64,000 nt of DNA. Source: Hymenobacter jejuensis (GTDB lineage Bacteria > Bacteroidota > Bacteroidia > Cytophagales > Hymenobacteraceae). Shown here one piece after another: positions 46,701-55,700 of the stretch; the stretch's first letter is position 1; each line of letters opens with the position of its first letter. Made by a program: the position numbers and the translations under genes. The stretch is from contig NZ_CP040896.1 in assembly GCF_006337165.1 (NCBI RefSeq), positions 3,534,001 to 3,598,000 of the forward strand. Direction: 5' to 3'. A model generated the notes under the pieces. It was not told where the DNA came from. It was given only the letters and a program-made list of their open reading frames with translations, and did not search any database.

Positions 46701-48354
46701 TGGCGCCACCGTTCTGCCAGCCAAAGGCCGCATCGGACCAGGCCACTACGCCACCGCCGGCATTTACCCACGTAGCTACGGCAGCGGCTTCGGCGGCAGT
46801 GAAGCGCCGGTTATTTGAGCTCAGTATCAGTACTTTATAACCGTTGAGCGTAGCCGCATTCAGCGTAGTATTGGCATCCAGCGCTTCGGTGGTCGTGAAC
46901 CCGGCATCCAGCAGCGCCTGATTGAATTGCGACATGCCCAAGCTGCCCGTGTCCGACAGCTTCATGTCGTGGATGGAGGGCGGAATGCTGCCGTACAGGT
47001 ATAGAATCTTTGGTTTTGAGCCCGATACCGTGAACGTTATGTTGGCAGTCGCATCGGGGTAGCCGGTGGCTTTGGCCGTGATGCTGGCCGTGTAGGTGCC
47101 GGCGGCGAGGCTGCCGGCGTTGGCCGTTACCTTTATTTCGGTGCCGCCCAGCAGGTCGATGGTGCCGGAAGTAGGGCTTACGCTCAGCCACGCCGGCAGG
47201 CCGCTTGTATCGATGGAGTAGGAGGGATTGCCGCTCTTGGTCCACAAAATGATATCACGGCTGGCGCTGGCACCGGCCACGGCACTCAGGGTAACCTGGC
47301 TGGGCCAAAAGCCGATGGTGTTGTTGGGGGTGCGGGTCTGGCTGCGTTTGCGGGTAGTGGTTTGTGGGTTGGTAGATTGGTTGAGGCCGCCGTTGGCCAC
47401 AATGTATTCATTACCAATCATTTCCGCACTGGGGCCAAACAGGTTGACTGGCAGGGGCAATTGCTCCGTCCAGCTATCGGTGGCAGGGTTGTAGACCGTT
47501 ACGTTGGGAATGACGTTGTCGGTGCCGTTGGGGCGGCCGCTGCGGCCGCCGGCCAATACGATGGTGCCATCCACGACGCAAGTGGCAGGCTCTGAGTGCG
47601 AACGGACATACGGCATGTCCTGCAACCGCGTCCAGACATCCGTCGAGGGGTCATAGACCTGCACGTAGTTCACGTCGGCAATTGCCCCGTCGTGACCGGT
47701 CTGGCCGCCCAGCGCGTAGATTTTGCCGGCGACCGCCCCGCTGGCAAAGTGGCAGCGGGGCAAGGGCATGCCTGCTGCCACGCCCCACCCGGCCCCGACG
47801 TTGTTCAGGTCGAGCACGTAGTGGGCCATCGAGCCCGTCTGGCGGTCTTCCAGCAGGCCCCCAAACGAGTGCAGCTTCCGGCCTATCCGGACCAGAGCGT
47901 TGCCGCCGCTCTTGGTGGGTAGCGGCGTGCCTTGGCTCCAGGTGTTGGTGGCTACGTCGTAGATCTGCAGCTTGTCGGAGTTAGGACCACCGCTCTGGCC
48001 CGACAAAAATCCGCCGGCGACATACACCTTCGTGCCATCGACGGCGATACCGGCATGGGTGACCGGAAAAGGCATATCAGCAATGTAGGACCAAGTGTTG
48101 GTGGCGGGGTCGTACACCTGGCACTTGGCCGTCGTGGTCACGCTGGGCGAGTCAAAGCCCGAGAACACGTACATCTTGTTGTTGATCATCACGCTGAAGC
48201 CAACCCAAGTAGGCGTGCCCGAAGGGGCCACGGTTACCCAGTTGCCGGTCTGGGCCCACCCAGGGGTAGCGCCTCCCAGCAGAAATAACACCAGCAGACC
48301 AATAAACAGCAGGCTTCTGACGGCCATCTGGGTAGAGTTTAATACGTATTTCAT
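43753..48354 (-). CDS. Giant T9SS-exported protein: kelch propeller, ThuA-like, PKD, malectin
   Basis: 1533 aa. Signal peptide (VLFLLGGATPGWAQ), kelch-type repeats at about 30-330 (NNKMYVFSGFD, VYVAGGF, IYALGGQTG), Ig-like at 345-445, ThuA/DUF4350-like at 448-690 (PKILYLYGS, LNGYKVLILSSNNRRF, GGGVVAWSD), PKD at 696-790, malectin at 796-950, PKD at 955-1048, malectin at 1056-1208, PKD at 1211-1305, a Cytophagales module ADTDQPIRDLVANDVLNL at 1311-1428, and a T9SS sorting domain (YPNPSDNGRF, ending LKLIRR). Likely secreted or surface-bound, with carbohydrate contacts through malectin. No enzyme motif clear. Parts are near-identical to the neighbour at 48513. Confidence 0.92.
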   Translation of the reverse strand: MKYVLNSTQMAVRSLLFIGLLVLFLLGGATPGWAQTGNWVTVAPSGTPTWVGFSVMINNKMYVFSGFDSPSVTTTAKCQVYDPATNTWSYIADMPFPVTHAGIAVDGTKVYVAGGFLSGQSGGPNSDKLQIYDVATNTWSQGTPLPTKSGGNALVRIGRKLHSFGGLLEDRQTGSMAHYVLDLNNVGAGWGVAAGMPLPRCHFASGAVAGKIYALGGQTGHDGAIADVNYVQVYDPSTDVWTRLQDMPYVRSHSEPATCVVDGTIVLAGGRSGRPNGTDNVIPNVTVYNPATDSWTEQLPLPVNLFGPSAEMIGNEYIVANGGLNQSTNPQTTTRKRSQTRTPNNTIGFWPSQVTLSAVAGASASRDIILWTKSGNPSYSIDTSGLPAWLSVSPTSGTIDLLGGTEIKVTANAGSLAAGTYTASITAKATGYPDATANITFTVSGSKPKILYLYGSIPPSIHDMKLSDTGSLGMSQFNQALLDAGFTTTEALDANTTLNAATLNGYKVLILSSNNRRFTAAEAAAVATWVNAGGGVVAWSDAAFGWQNGGANSSEGMLSDNDIMLQFGMQFLHDNTQGAFTMDQWAVNHYINNFNKNAGLTIEAEGVSPIRTTTPATIIANLPPIAAHLNSLDGPLQANDAALSVAKIGQGRAAGFFDRNCFWNAGDGTYLSRVQNKAFAQRLIQWVAGADDSAPSGTPPLANAGPDQTINLPTSSVILAGSGTPASGSTITGYTWSQAGGPATASFSSTSVANPTVSGLTQAGSYTFSLVVTDNKTLTSIADQVTIYVNPATAGGPAVYRINAGGGTLTTSLGTFAPDQYYSGSAYTYSTGNAIAGTNDDALYQTERSSSTDKGAYSYDFPVANGTYTVTLHFADIYWSSVGQRIFDVSIEGAKVLDNYDIIRKVGAFTATTETFTTTVSDGTLNIYFSALAADGGVDRPKISAIEIFNATSGGNPAPVANAGPDQTITLPTSSVTLAGAGTDDGSVKTYTWSQASGPLTATFSPGKTAQNPSVSGLSQAGTYVFSLVVTDNLDAPSAADQVQITVNPVPTGQPTAVYRLNSGGGALTTSIGAFTTDQYFSPNPGSTYSTGSAIAGTTDDALYQTERFGTNFSYALPIANGTYTVKLHFAEIYWTAVGQRVFDVSLEGNKVLSAYDIFKKVGTNVATVESFPVTVSDGTLNLNFTSLNTGGKDNAKISAIEVLSTASGSNPAPVANAGPDQTITLPTSSVTLAGAGTDDGSIKTYTWSQAGGPTTATFSPGKTAQNPTVSGLSQAGTYVFSLVVTDNLDAPSAADQVQITVNPVPSSPQQVTSLTLMNADTDQPIRDLVANDVLNLATLPTQNLNVRANTSPYPVGSVVLVLSGTVNRTQVETSAPYALFGNSGPDYAAWPAPVGSYTLKATPYTSSGGNGTAGTALTVNFTVTNQAALTASGLSAALKGDKTSGFSSVAAVYPNPSDNGRFRLSLPEAFQGEVSYTLVSAVGATLGTGKLTPAAAGSLLELDFSQQMPANGIYYLHINGQKAQAHLKLIRR
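44436..44725. repeat. PKD-encoding direct repeat, copy A
   Basis: About 290 bp, more than 90% identical to 45201-45490, encoding PKD3; a third close relative lies in the neighbouring gene at about 51484-51770. Confidence 0.75.
45201..45490. repeat. PKD-encoding direct repeat, copy B
   Basis: Encodes PKD2 of the same protein, offset 765 bp from copy A (255 codons, in frame). Contains a 77-bp stretch (45316-45392) identical to 51591-51667 in the other giant gene. Confidence 0.75.
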
Positions 48355-48512
48355 TGTGAATCAGTTGTTTATGTACCTGCTTCGTATGTGCTTGACTTCA
48401 GGCGTATTGGGGCTAGGCCGGGCCCGCTATGTCGGGGGGGGCGTGCCTCGGGGTTGGGTAAGGGCGTGTTTTTCCCCAACCCCGGGCAGGAGTGCCCCTC
48501 TTGGGACCCGCC

Positions 48513-51500
48513 TCATTCGCGCATGAGCTTGATTTGGGTATTCAGCTTCTGGTTCTCCAGCCGCAGGTAGTAGACGCCCACATTTTTCACCTGCTCCGAG
48601 AAATCCAGCTCCAGCGTAGTCGTGGGCTCGGGCAAGTTGATCGTCTTGCTCGCCAGCGTCGTCCCGATTACAGATACCAGGCTATAAGTAACCTGTCCTT
48701 GCACGGGCTGCGAAAGCGCCAGCCGGAAATGCCCATCAGTTGAAGGGTTGGGGTAGGCCGTTACCAGCGTAGAAATGCCCGGCCGGGCTTCTTTTTTCAG
48801 CGCGGCCGGCCCACCGGCAAACGCCGCATTGTTGATGACCGAGAAGCTGAGGGTCAGGGCGGTACCGGCCGTGCCTACAGTGGCTACGGTCGTGAAGGGC
48901 GTAGCCGTGAGGGAATAATTGCCCAGCGCGGGCGTCCAGGGGCTGGTGGCGCCAAATAGCAGGTAAGGCGAAACGGCCCGGGTTACGTGCTGCACAGCCG
49001 TACCACCCAGCGCAAACCTGACGCTATCGACCACGGCCGGATTGGCATTGGCCCGGATGTTCAGATGCTGCGTCGATAAGGTGGCCAGGTTGAGCACGTC
49101 GTTGGCCACCAGGTCGCGGATCGTCAGGCCGGTGTCGGCGTCGAGGAGCGTGAAGCTGACCACCTGCGAAGCGGGCGCCGGAGCCGGTACCGGATTGACG
49201 GTGATCGTAACTTGGTCGGCCGGGCTGGGTACATCCAGATTGTCGGTGACCACCAGCGAGAAGACGTAGGTGCCGGCTAGCGTCAGGCCGCTGGCGGTGG
49301 GGCCGGCCACGGCGGCACTCGGCGCAAAAGTCGCCGTGGCCGGCCCGCTGACCTGCGTCCAAGCGTAGGTTTTGATCGTGCCGTCGTCCGTGCCCGCCCC
49401 GGCCAGCGTGACGCTGCTCGTGGGCAGGGTGATGGTCTGATCCGGCCCGGCGTTGGCTACCGGCGCGGTGTTGGCTGGCTTCACGATGACGGTCACCTGG
49501 TCGGGCGCACTGGCAAGATCCAGGTTGTCCGTAACGATTAAGTCGAAGACGTAGGTGCCCTCCAGCAAGGCACTGGCAGTGAGGGAGGCGGTAGCCGCCC
49601 CGCTTAAGGTAGCGGTACCGGGCCCGCTGACCTGGCTCCAGGCGTAAGTCTTGATCGAGCCGTCGTCGGTGCCCGCCCCTACCAGCGTGACGCTATTAGT
49701 CGGCAAGGTGATCGTCTTATCCAAGCCCGCATCGGCCACCGGAGCCGGGTTGACCTTGGGTGGGCTAACCGTAATTGTAACCTGGTCGGCCGGGCTAGGT
49801 ACATCTAGGTCGTCGGTGACCACCAGCGAGAAGACGTAGGTGCCGGCTAGCGTCAGGCCGCTGGCGGTGGGGCCGGCCACGGCGGCACTCGGCGCAAAAG
49901 TCGCCGTGGCCGGCCCGCTGACCTGCGTCCAAGCGTAGGTTTTGATCGTGCCGTCGTCCGTGCCCGCCCCGGCCAGCGTGACGCTGCTCGTGGGCAGATT
50001 AATCGTTTGGTCCGGACCCGCGTTGGCCACCGGCGCGGTGTTGACCTTAGGTGGCTGGTTGGTTACCGTAAAGCTGACGGTCAGGGCCGTGCCGGCCGTG
50101 CCGTTGCCGTTGCCAGCCGTGAAGGGGGTTCCCTTTATTGAGTACGCGCCGACGACAATAGCCGGCGTCCAAGCCGCGTAGTCAGCACCGGAGTTTCCGA
50201 ACAGCGCATACGGCGCACCAGTCTCGCTTTGGGTGCGACTCTGGGTGCCGCTGAGCACCATCACCACGCTGCCTACTGGATACGGACTGGTGTTCGCCCG
50301 AATGTTGAGGTTCTTGGTGGGCAGCGTGGCCAGATTGAGTACGTCGTTGGCCACCAGATCCCGGATCGGCTGGTCGGTGTCGGCGTTGATCAGCGTAAAG
50401 CTGACCACCTGCTGTGCCGCCGCCGGGGCTGCATTGACCGTGATGCTCACCTGGTCGGCGGGGCTGCTCAGGGTTTTGCTATCCGTGACGATCAGTGCGA
50501 AGACGTAGGTACCCGGCGTCGTCAGGCCGCTGACGGTGGGGTTGACGACGGTTTTGCTGGGCGTGAAGGTGGCCGTCGTCGGCCCGCTGACCTGCGTCCA
50601 GGCGTAGCCCGTGATGGTGCTGCCGCTGGCGGCCGTGCCCGCCCCGGCCAGCGTGACGCTGCTGGCGGGCAGGGTGATGGTCTGATCTGGCCCGGCGTTG
50701 GCTACCGGCGGCGTACCGGTTGTAGTGCTAAGTATCTCAATAGCAGATACTTTGGGGTTGTCTTTGCCGCCGGTATTGAGGGAGGTAAAGTTGAGGTTGA
50801 GCGTGCCGTCGCTGACCGTGACCGGGAAAGTTTCGACGGTAGCTGTCTTGGCGCCCACTTTTTTGACGATGTCATAGGCAGTCAAGACTTTGGTGCCTTC
50901 CAGGCTCACGTCGAACACGCGCTGGCCCAAGGCCGTCCAGTACAGCTCGGCGAAGTGCAGCTTCACAGTGTACGTACCGTTGGCGATGGGCAGGGCGTAG
51001 GCGAAGGCTCCGTTAGTGCCGTACCGCTCGGTTTGGTACAAGGCATCGTCGGTGGTGCCGGCGATGGCCGCGCTCGTCGAAAAGGTGCTGCCCGGCGTAG
51101 GCGAAAAGTACTGGTCGGTGGCGAAGGCTCCGATCGAGGTGGTAAGCGCCCCGCCGCCGGAGTTGAGCCGATAGATAGCCGTAGGCTGGCCAGTGGATGC
51201 TGGGTTAACCGTGATGCTCACCTGGTCGGCGGGGCTGCTCAGGGTTTTGCTATCCGTGACGATAAGCGAGAAGACGTAGGTGCCGGCCGTGGTCAGACCA
51301 CTGACGCTGGGCGCCGCCACGGTATTGTTGGGCGCAAAAGTCGCCGTCACGGGGCCACTAACCTGGCTCCAGGCGTAGCCCGTGATGGTGCTGCCGCTGG
51401 CGGCCGTGCCCGCCCCGGCCAGCGTGACGCTGCTGGTGGGCAAGGTGATGGTCTGGTCCGGACCCGCGTTGGCCACCGGTGGAGCATTCACCGTAATCGT

Positions 51501-54500
51501 GACCTGGTCGGCGGCACTGGGGGCGTCAAGGTTGTCGGTGACCACGAGGGAAAAGACGTAAGTGCCGGCCTGGGTCAAGCCGCTGACGGTGGGGTTCTGC
51601 GCGGTTTTGCCGGGGCTGAAGGTGGCCGTCAGGGGGCCGCTGGCCTGGCTCCAGGTGTAGGTCTTGATCGAGCCGTCGTCGGTGCCCGACCCGGCCAGCG
51701 TCGCCGAGCTGGTGGGCAGGGTAATGGTCTGATCCGGGCCTGCGTTGGCCACCGGCGCCGGGTTGCTGCCTGCGCTCAGGTCATAGACTTCGATGGCCGA
51801 AATTTTGGCATTGTCTACTCCGCCGTCAGATGCCAGCGAGCTGAAATTGATGTTCAGCGCGTCGTCGGTAACCGAAACAGTAAAGGTTTCGGTAGTGGCT
51901 GTGTTGGCGCCTACTTTCTTAACGATGTCGTAGTTATCCAGCAGCTTATTGCCTTCAATGGACACGTCGAAAAGACGCTGGCCGGCGGCCGTCCAATAGA
52001 GCTCGGCGAAGTGAAGGACTACCTTGTATTGCTTCCCGCTGCTCACCGCAAAGGCATAGCCAAAGGAATTGCCAAAGCGCTCGGTCTGGTAGAGCGCGTC
52101 GTCGGTGGTGCCGGCAATGGCGTTGCCCGAGGAATAGGTGCTGCCCGGCGTGGGCGAGAAATACTGATCGGCGGCAAATGCGCCCAACGACGTGGTCAGG
52201 GCACCATCGCCCGCGTTGATGCGATAGATCGCAACGCCGCTGCCCGGCGCCGGATTGACGGTGACGATAACCTGGTCGGCGGGGCTGCTCAGGGTTTTGC
52301 TATCCGTGACGATAAGCGAGAAGACGTAAGTACCAGTGGATAAGCCAGTTACGCTAGGGTTGACGACGGTTTTGCTGGGCGTGAAGGTGGCCGTCGTCGG
52401 CCCGCTGACCTGCGTCCAGGCGTAGCCCGTGATGGTGCTGCCGCTGGCGGCCGTGCCCGCCCCGGCCAGCGTGACGCTGCTGGTGGGCAAGGTGATGGTC
52501 TGGTCCGGACCCGCGTTGGCCACAGGGTTGCCCGTGACGCCTGTGCTAAGTATCTCAATAGCAGATACTTTGGGGTTGTCTTTGCCGCCGGTATTGAGGG
52601 AGGTAAAGTTGAGGTTGAGCGTGCCGTCGCTGACCGTGACCGGGAAAGACTCGGTGGTGGCCGCGTTGGCACCCACTTTCTTGAAAATGTCGTAGGCCGA
52701 TAGCACCTTATTACCTTCCAGGCTCACGTCGAACACGCGCTGGCCCACGGCCGTCCAGTACAGCTCGGCAAAGTGCAGGATTACGGTGTACTGCCCGTTG
52801 GTCACGGGCAGCGCATACGAGAAAGTGCCGGCTCCGCCGAACCGTTCGGTTTGGTACAGCGCGTCGTCGTTCGTGCCGGAAATAGCAGCCGTTGAGGAAT
52901 AAGTGCTGCCAGGGCTAGGTGAGAAATACTGATCCGCGGCAAACGCCCCTAGCGAAGTGCCCAAGGCGCCGCCACCCGCATTGAGCCGGTAAACCGGCGT
53001 GCCGCTGGAAGGCGCTCCGTCGGCCGTGACGTAAATAAAATCCCAGACGGCCGTAAAGGGCGTAGCGCCCCGCGAGGTAGCGATTAAACCTACTGCGTAC
53101 GATTTGCCAGTTTGCAGGGCGCTTAAAAGCGCCCCCGTAACCTGAATAGCGGGTCCTAGGTTGGTAATGGTTCCGCCGTTAGAGGAGTACTTGGGCTGCA
53201 CCATTCCGGTGACGGGGTTGACGGCGAAGAAGAAATCCAGCGTAGACCCCGGAATGCCGCCTGGCAGCGGATACGATGTGGCGACGGGTACGCCGGCGTT
53301 TTCATACACTACTTCAAGGCCGCCCACGCCGCCGTTGGCGGTGATCGCAATTTTCAGGTAGTTATCCTGGTCGCCGTTGCCGAGGTAAATGCCCTGCGAC
53401 TGAAAATTCTTGGGAGTTTGGCCATTAAAAAAAGGTCCCAGCAAACGGCCTTGCACCGTGAAGGGAGCAGGCGAGGACTTTACCCCAAACTGAAAGGCAT
53501 CTTCCTGATCGTTTTTGGTGCCGAGCGCGTCGCCAGGGGAAACGTTTACAATTGAAAATGCTCCAACTGCGCCGCCGGCAATCAGGTTCTGCTCAAAAAA
53601 TAAGTCGGAGTAAACACTATCCTTGTTAACCATTAGCCCCGTGAAACCCAGCCCAAATAGGCCGGTTCCGGGATAATTGTTGAACAGATCGTATTTGATG
53701 GGCAGTGCAGTGGTCAGCCCGTTGTTGGCATCCAGCGCAAAGAAATCCAAGTTGTCGGCGATGCCGTCGTTGTCGTCGTCGTTGTCGTTGAGGTCCGAAA
53801 CGAAGTCGTGGTCAGCGTCGGGCGGTACGCTCGAGGCGGAGCAGGGCTGGGTGCCGTTGTCGATCTCATCGGCGTTGGTGTAGCCATCTTGGTCGTCGTC
53901 GTTGGCGTCGTAGTTGCCGGTGCAGGTCAGGAAATCCTGGGGTTCAAACACCGTGATGGCATTGGCGCCGTACGTAGCGGCCCACACCGTGCCCGGAAAC
54001 ACGTCGGTATCGCCCTGCGCAATAATGTCCAGCGGAGTAGAGCCAAACCCCGACGCAAAGGGCAGATCTTGATTTAGCTTGTCAGTCGAGTTGCGCGTGT
54101 TGGTAACGTCGGTGCCCGCTGCGTTAAACGAAATCTTGACGATTTTTCCATCGTAGCTACAGGCCAGTAAGGAGCCCTTCAGCGCGTTGTTAAAATTGGA
54201 AGCGGTATACTCCGCAGTGCCGTTGGTAGAAGCATCAAAGGTTAACAAGGCCTTGCTTTTGGAGCTTCCAGGCATCTGGAAATCGCCTTCGATGGGGTTG
54301 GCCGTCGTGACCGGGGGCCAGTCGGCAGGCAAGGGAGACGGGCCTGTTTTGGTGGTGCGGAAAACACCTGAGGTGCCGTTGTGGGTGTAGAGCCCGGCCC
54401 CGTTGGGGTTGGCCCGGGTAGGCGTGGGGTGCCCGCCATAGTAGCTACCGGGCGTGTACGTGCCCAGGGTGCCGATGTAGTGCAGGTTATCGAGATTGTT

Positions 54501-55700
54501 TACCGTTCCTTCGGTGGCAGTAGGAGTAGAAGAGCCGGGCTCGTTCGGCACGTAATTGTTTGTGACATTGGCAGTTCCCTCGTTTTCTGGGTAGCCGCCC
54601 CAGCCTTGGTTGGCGCCGTTGTCGATGGTATAGACGCGGCGGCTTTGCGTAATAACCAGGTCGTAGGGATTGCGGTAGCCCGGCGAAAAAATCTGTACGG
54701 GGCCGCCCGGAACGATCTTGGCCTGGTTCAGGCCGTCGTTGCCGCCAAACGGGTCGTTGGGGTCGGAGCCATCGGGGTTGTTGGCGCGGTCCGGGTCGTC
54801 TACCGTCGGCAAATCGTATTTATACGCCGAGTTGCCGCTGCCTTTGGTGGGCAGGGCATTGATGGCCGTAAGGTTGATGGACAGAATAGCGGCCGAAAGC
54901 GCGTATTCAGGCGTGTAAGCAAAGTTGGTGGACGGCGACCCGGCATTGGTGTGCCCACCCTGGGCCAGATACAAGGTGTTGGTCTGTGGGTCCAGCTGCA
55001 TCCCGTTGCTGGAGTGGTTTTCCTCCGAGCGCGGCAACCCTCGCACCAAATCCAGCTTCGACCAAGTGCCCCCCGAGCGGCTCAGGAGCGAAACAATGCC
55101 GGAGTTCGTGTCCAGGTTTAGGTCGCCGCTCGGGCCGCCAATGCGGCTGTCGCTGGAAGACACATAAATGACCGGGTTGGCAGCGGTGCCTTTTACCAAA
55201 ATGCCGGTTACCTGCCGGGTCGTGACGGAGGCATTCAGGACGCCGTTATCGTTGTGGTTCGGGATCAGGTTAATCAGGTTGATGATCTCGGTCGCCGTGA
55301 CGGCATACTTGTTGGTGCCGTTTTTTACGACCGTAAAGGCTTTGATAACGCCGTCTTGCTGAGACACATACAACCGTCCATCCGGGCCGAACTGCAGGGA
55401 CGTAGGGTTGGTAATGTTCGCTCCGCTCAGGCCGCTGGGCGAAAAGTTATACTGCGCTGCTGCCAGCAGCGCAAAGGACAGAGGCTCGGGTGGCAGCTTG
55501 GCCTTTTTCTTCTTTTTCTCTTTGTTGGCTTGTTGCGCTTGGCTGGGGGCTGGCGCCTCGCCCTGCTTTATCGGAATGGGCGTTTGGGCCAGCGAGCCCA
55601 TTGGAAAAGCGAGGGTTAAAAGGATGCTACTCAAGGCAAGTAAAACAAGCCGGCTTGGGCTAAAGTATCTCCCACAGTCGTAGCGTTTGCGGTGGTTCAT
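48513..55700 (-). CDS. Giant T9SS-exported protein: beta-propeller, TSP3, lectin-like, malectin and PKD repeats
   Basis: 2395 aa. Signal peptide ending FPMGSLAQ, then a Lys-rich EKKKKKAK linker. Propeller of sorbosone-dehydrogenase type at about 90-590 (GPDGRLYVSQQDGVIKAF, SPGYRNPYDLVI). TSP3-like calcium loops at 595-665 (ANDDDQDGYTNADE, DNDDDNDGIADN). LamG/lectin-like domain at 665-895. Malectins at 900-1057, 1155-1310 and 1507-1662; PKDs at 1058, 1311, 1407, 1663, 1885, 1983 and 2077; two ADTD-type modules at 1760-1880 and 2177-2287. T9SS domain at the end (YPNPSTDGHF, LMRE). Probably a surface or secreted carbohydrate-binding dehydrogenase. Start MNHRKRYDCG at 55700. Confidence 0.92.
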   Translation of the reverse strand: MNHRKRYDCGRYFSPSRLVLLALSSILLTLAFPMGSLAQTPIPIKQGEAPAPSQAQQANKEKKKKKAKLPPEPLSFALLAAAQYNFSPSGLSGANITNPTSLQFGPDGRLYVSQQDGVIKAFTVVKNGTNKYAVTATEIINLINLIPNHNDNGVLNASVTTRQVTGILVKGTAANPVIYVSSSDSRIGGPSGDLNLDTNSGIVSLLSRSGGTWSKLDLVRGLPRSEENHSSNGMQLDPQTNTLYLAQGGHTNAGSPSTNFAYTPEYALSAAILSINLTAINALPTKGSGNSAYKYDLPTVDDPDRANNPDGSDPNDPFGGNDGLNQAKIVPGGPVQIFSPGYRNPYDLVITQSRRVYTIDNGANQGWGGYPENEGTANVTNNYVPNEPGSSTPTATEGTVNNLDNLHYIGTLGTYTPGSYYGGHPTPTRANPNGAGLYTHNGTSGVFRTTKTGPSPLPADWPPVTTANPIEGDFQMPGSSKSKALLTFDASTNGTAEYTASNFNNALKGSLLACSYDGKIVKISFNAAGTDVTNTRNSTDKLNQDLPFASGFGSTPLDIIAQGDTDVFPGTVWAATYGANAITVFEPQDFLTCTGNYDANDDDQDGYTNADEIDNGTQPCSASSVPPDADHDFVSDLNDNDDDNDGIADNLDFFALDANNGLTTALPIKYDLFNNYPGTGLFGLGFTGLMVNKDSVYSDLFFEQNLIAGGAVGAFSIVNVSPGDALGTKNDQEDAFQFGVKSSPAPFTVQGRLLGPFFNGQTPKNFQSQGIYLGNGDQDNYLKIAITANGGVGGLEVVYENAGVPVATSYPLPGGIPGSTLDFFFAVNPVTGMVQPKYSSNGGTITNLGPAIQVTGALLSALQTGKSYAVGLIATSRGATPFTAVWDFIYVTADGAPSSGTPVYRLNAGGGALGTSLGAFAADQYFSPSPGSTYSSTAAISGTNDDALYQTERFGGAGTFSYALPVTNGQYTVILHFAELYWTAVGQRVFDVSLEGNKVLSAYDIFKKVGANAATTESFPVTVSDGTLNLNFTSLNTGGKDNPKVSAIEILSTGVTGNPVANAGPDQTITLPTSSVTLAGAGTAASGSTITGYAWTQVSGPTTATFTPSKTVVNPSVTGLSTGTYVFSLIVTDSKTLSSPADQVIVTVNPAPGSGVAIYRINAGDGALTTSLGAFAADQYFSPTPGSTYSSGNAIAGTTDDALYQTERFGNSFGYAFAVSSGKQYKVVLHFAELYWTAAGQRLFDVSIEGNKLLDNYDIVKKVGANTATTETFTVSVTDDALNINFSSLASDGGVDNAKISAIEVYDLSAGSNPAPVANAGPDQTITLPTSSATLAGSGTDDGSIKTYTWSQASGPLTATFSPGKTAQNPTVSGLTQAGTYVFSLVVTDNLDAPSAADQVTITVNAPPVANAGPDQTITLPTSSVTLAGAGTAASGSTITGYAWSQVSGPVTATFAPNNTVAAPSVSGLTTAGTYVFSLIVTDSKTLSSPADQVSITVNPASTGQPTAIYRLNSGGGALTTSIGAFATDQYFSPTPGSTFSTSAAIAGTTDDALYQTERYGTNGAFAYALPIANGTYTVKLHFAELYWTALGQRVFDVSLEGTKVLTAYDIVKKVGAKTATVETFPVTVSDGTLNLNFTSLNTGGKDNPKVSAIEILSTTTGTPPVANAGPDQTITLPASSVTLAGAGTAASGSTITGYAWTQVSGPTTATFTPSKTVVNPTVSGLTTPGTYVFALIVTDSKTLSSPADQVSITVNAAPAAAQQVVSFTLINADTDQPIRDLVANDVLNLATLPTKNLNIRANTSPYPVGSVVMVLSGTQSRTQSETGAPYALFGNSGADYAAWTPAIVVGAYSIKGTPFTAGNGNGTAGTALTVSFTVTNQPPKVNTAPVANAGPDQTINLPTSSVTLAGAGTDDGTIKTYAWTQVSGPATATFAPSAAVAGPTASGLTLAGTYVFSLVVTDDLDVPSPADQVTITVSPPKVNPAPVADAGLDKTITLPTNSVTLVGAGTDDGSIKTYAWSQVSGPGTATLSGAATASLTASALLEGTYVFDLIVTDNLDLASAPDQVTVIVKPANTAPVANAGPDQTITLPTSSVTLAGAGTDDGTIKTYAWTQVSGPATATFAPSAAVAGPTASGLTLAGTYVFSLVVTDNLDVPSPADQVTITVNPVPAPAPASQVVSFTLLDADTGLTIRDLVANDVLNLATLSTQHLNIRANANPAVVDSVRFALGGTAVQHVTRAVSPYLLFGATSPWTPALGNYSLTATPFTTVATVGTAGTALTLSFSVINNAAFAGGPAALKKEARPGISTLVTAYPNPSTDGHFRLALSQPVQGQVTYSLVSVIGTTLASKTINLPEPTTTLELDFSEQVKNVGVYYLRLENQKLNTQIKLMRE
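49242..49427. repeat. Perfect 186-bp direct repeat, copy A
   Basis: Identical to 49812-49997; both encode the core of a PKD domain, 570 bp (190 codons) apart, in frame. Confidence 0.9.
49812..49997. repeat. Perfect 186-bp direct repeat, copy B
   Basis: Exact copy of 49242-49427, with a diverged PKD domain between them, suggesting recent duplication or gene conversion. Confidence 0.9.
50725..50830. repeat. Perfect 106-bp direct repeat, copy A
   Basis: Identical to 52543-52648; encodes the C-terminal end of a malectin domain. Confidence 0.88.
52543..52648. repeat. Perfect 106-bp direct repeat, copy B
   Basis: Exact copy of 50725-50830, in another malectin module 1818 bp away, in frame (606 codons). 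Confidence 0.88.

Noticed and set aside
48449-48484. Hairpin CGGGGTTGGG/CCCAACCCCG between the two giant genes
   Set aside because: 10-bp stem without a T-tract in the needed position; may be a weak terminator but not supported enough to list.
50229-52343. A 704-codon open frame on the plus strand opposite the second giant gene
   Set aside because: It is a mirror of GC-rich repeated PKD/malectin codons, has no recognisable domain and lies wholly inside the T9SS gene.
49190-52700. Regular spaced repeats that could suggest a CRISPR array
   Set aside because: The repeats are in-frame protein-coding PKD/malectin modules of about 270-570 bp spacing, not short direct repeats with unique spacers.
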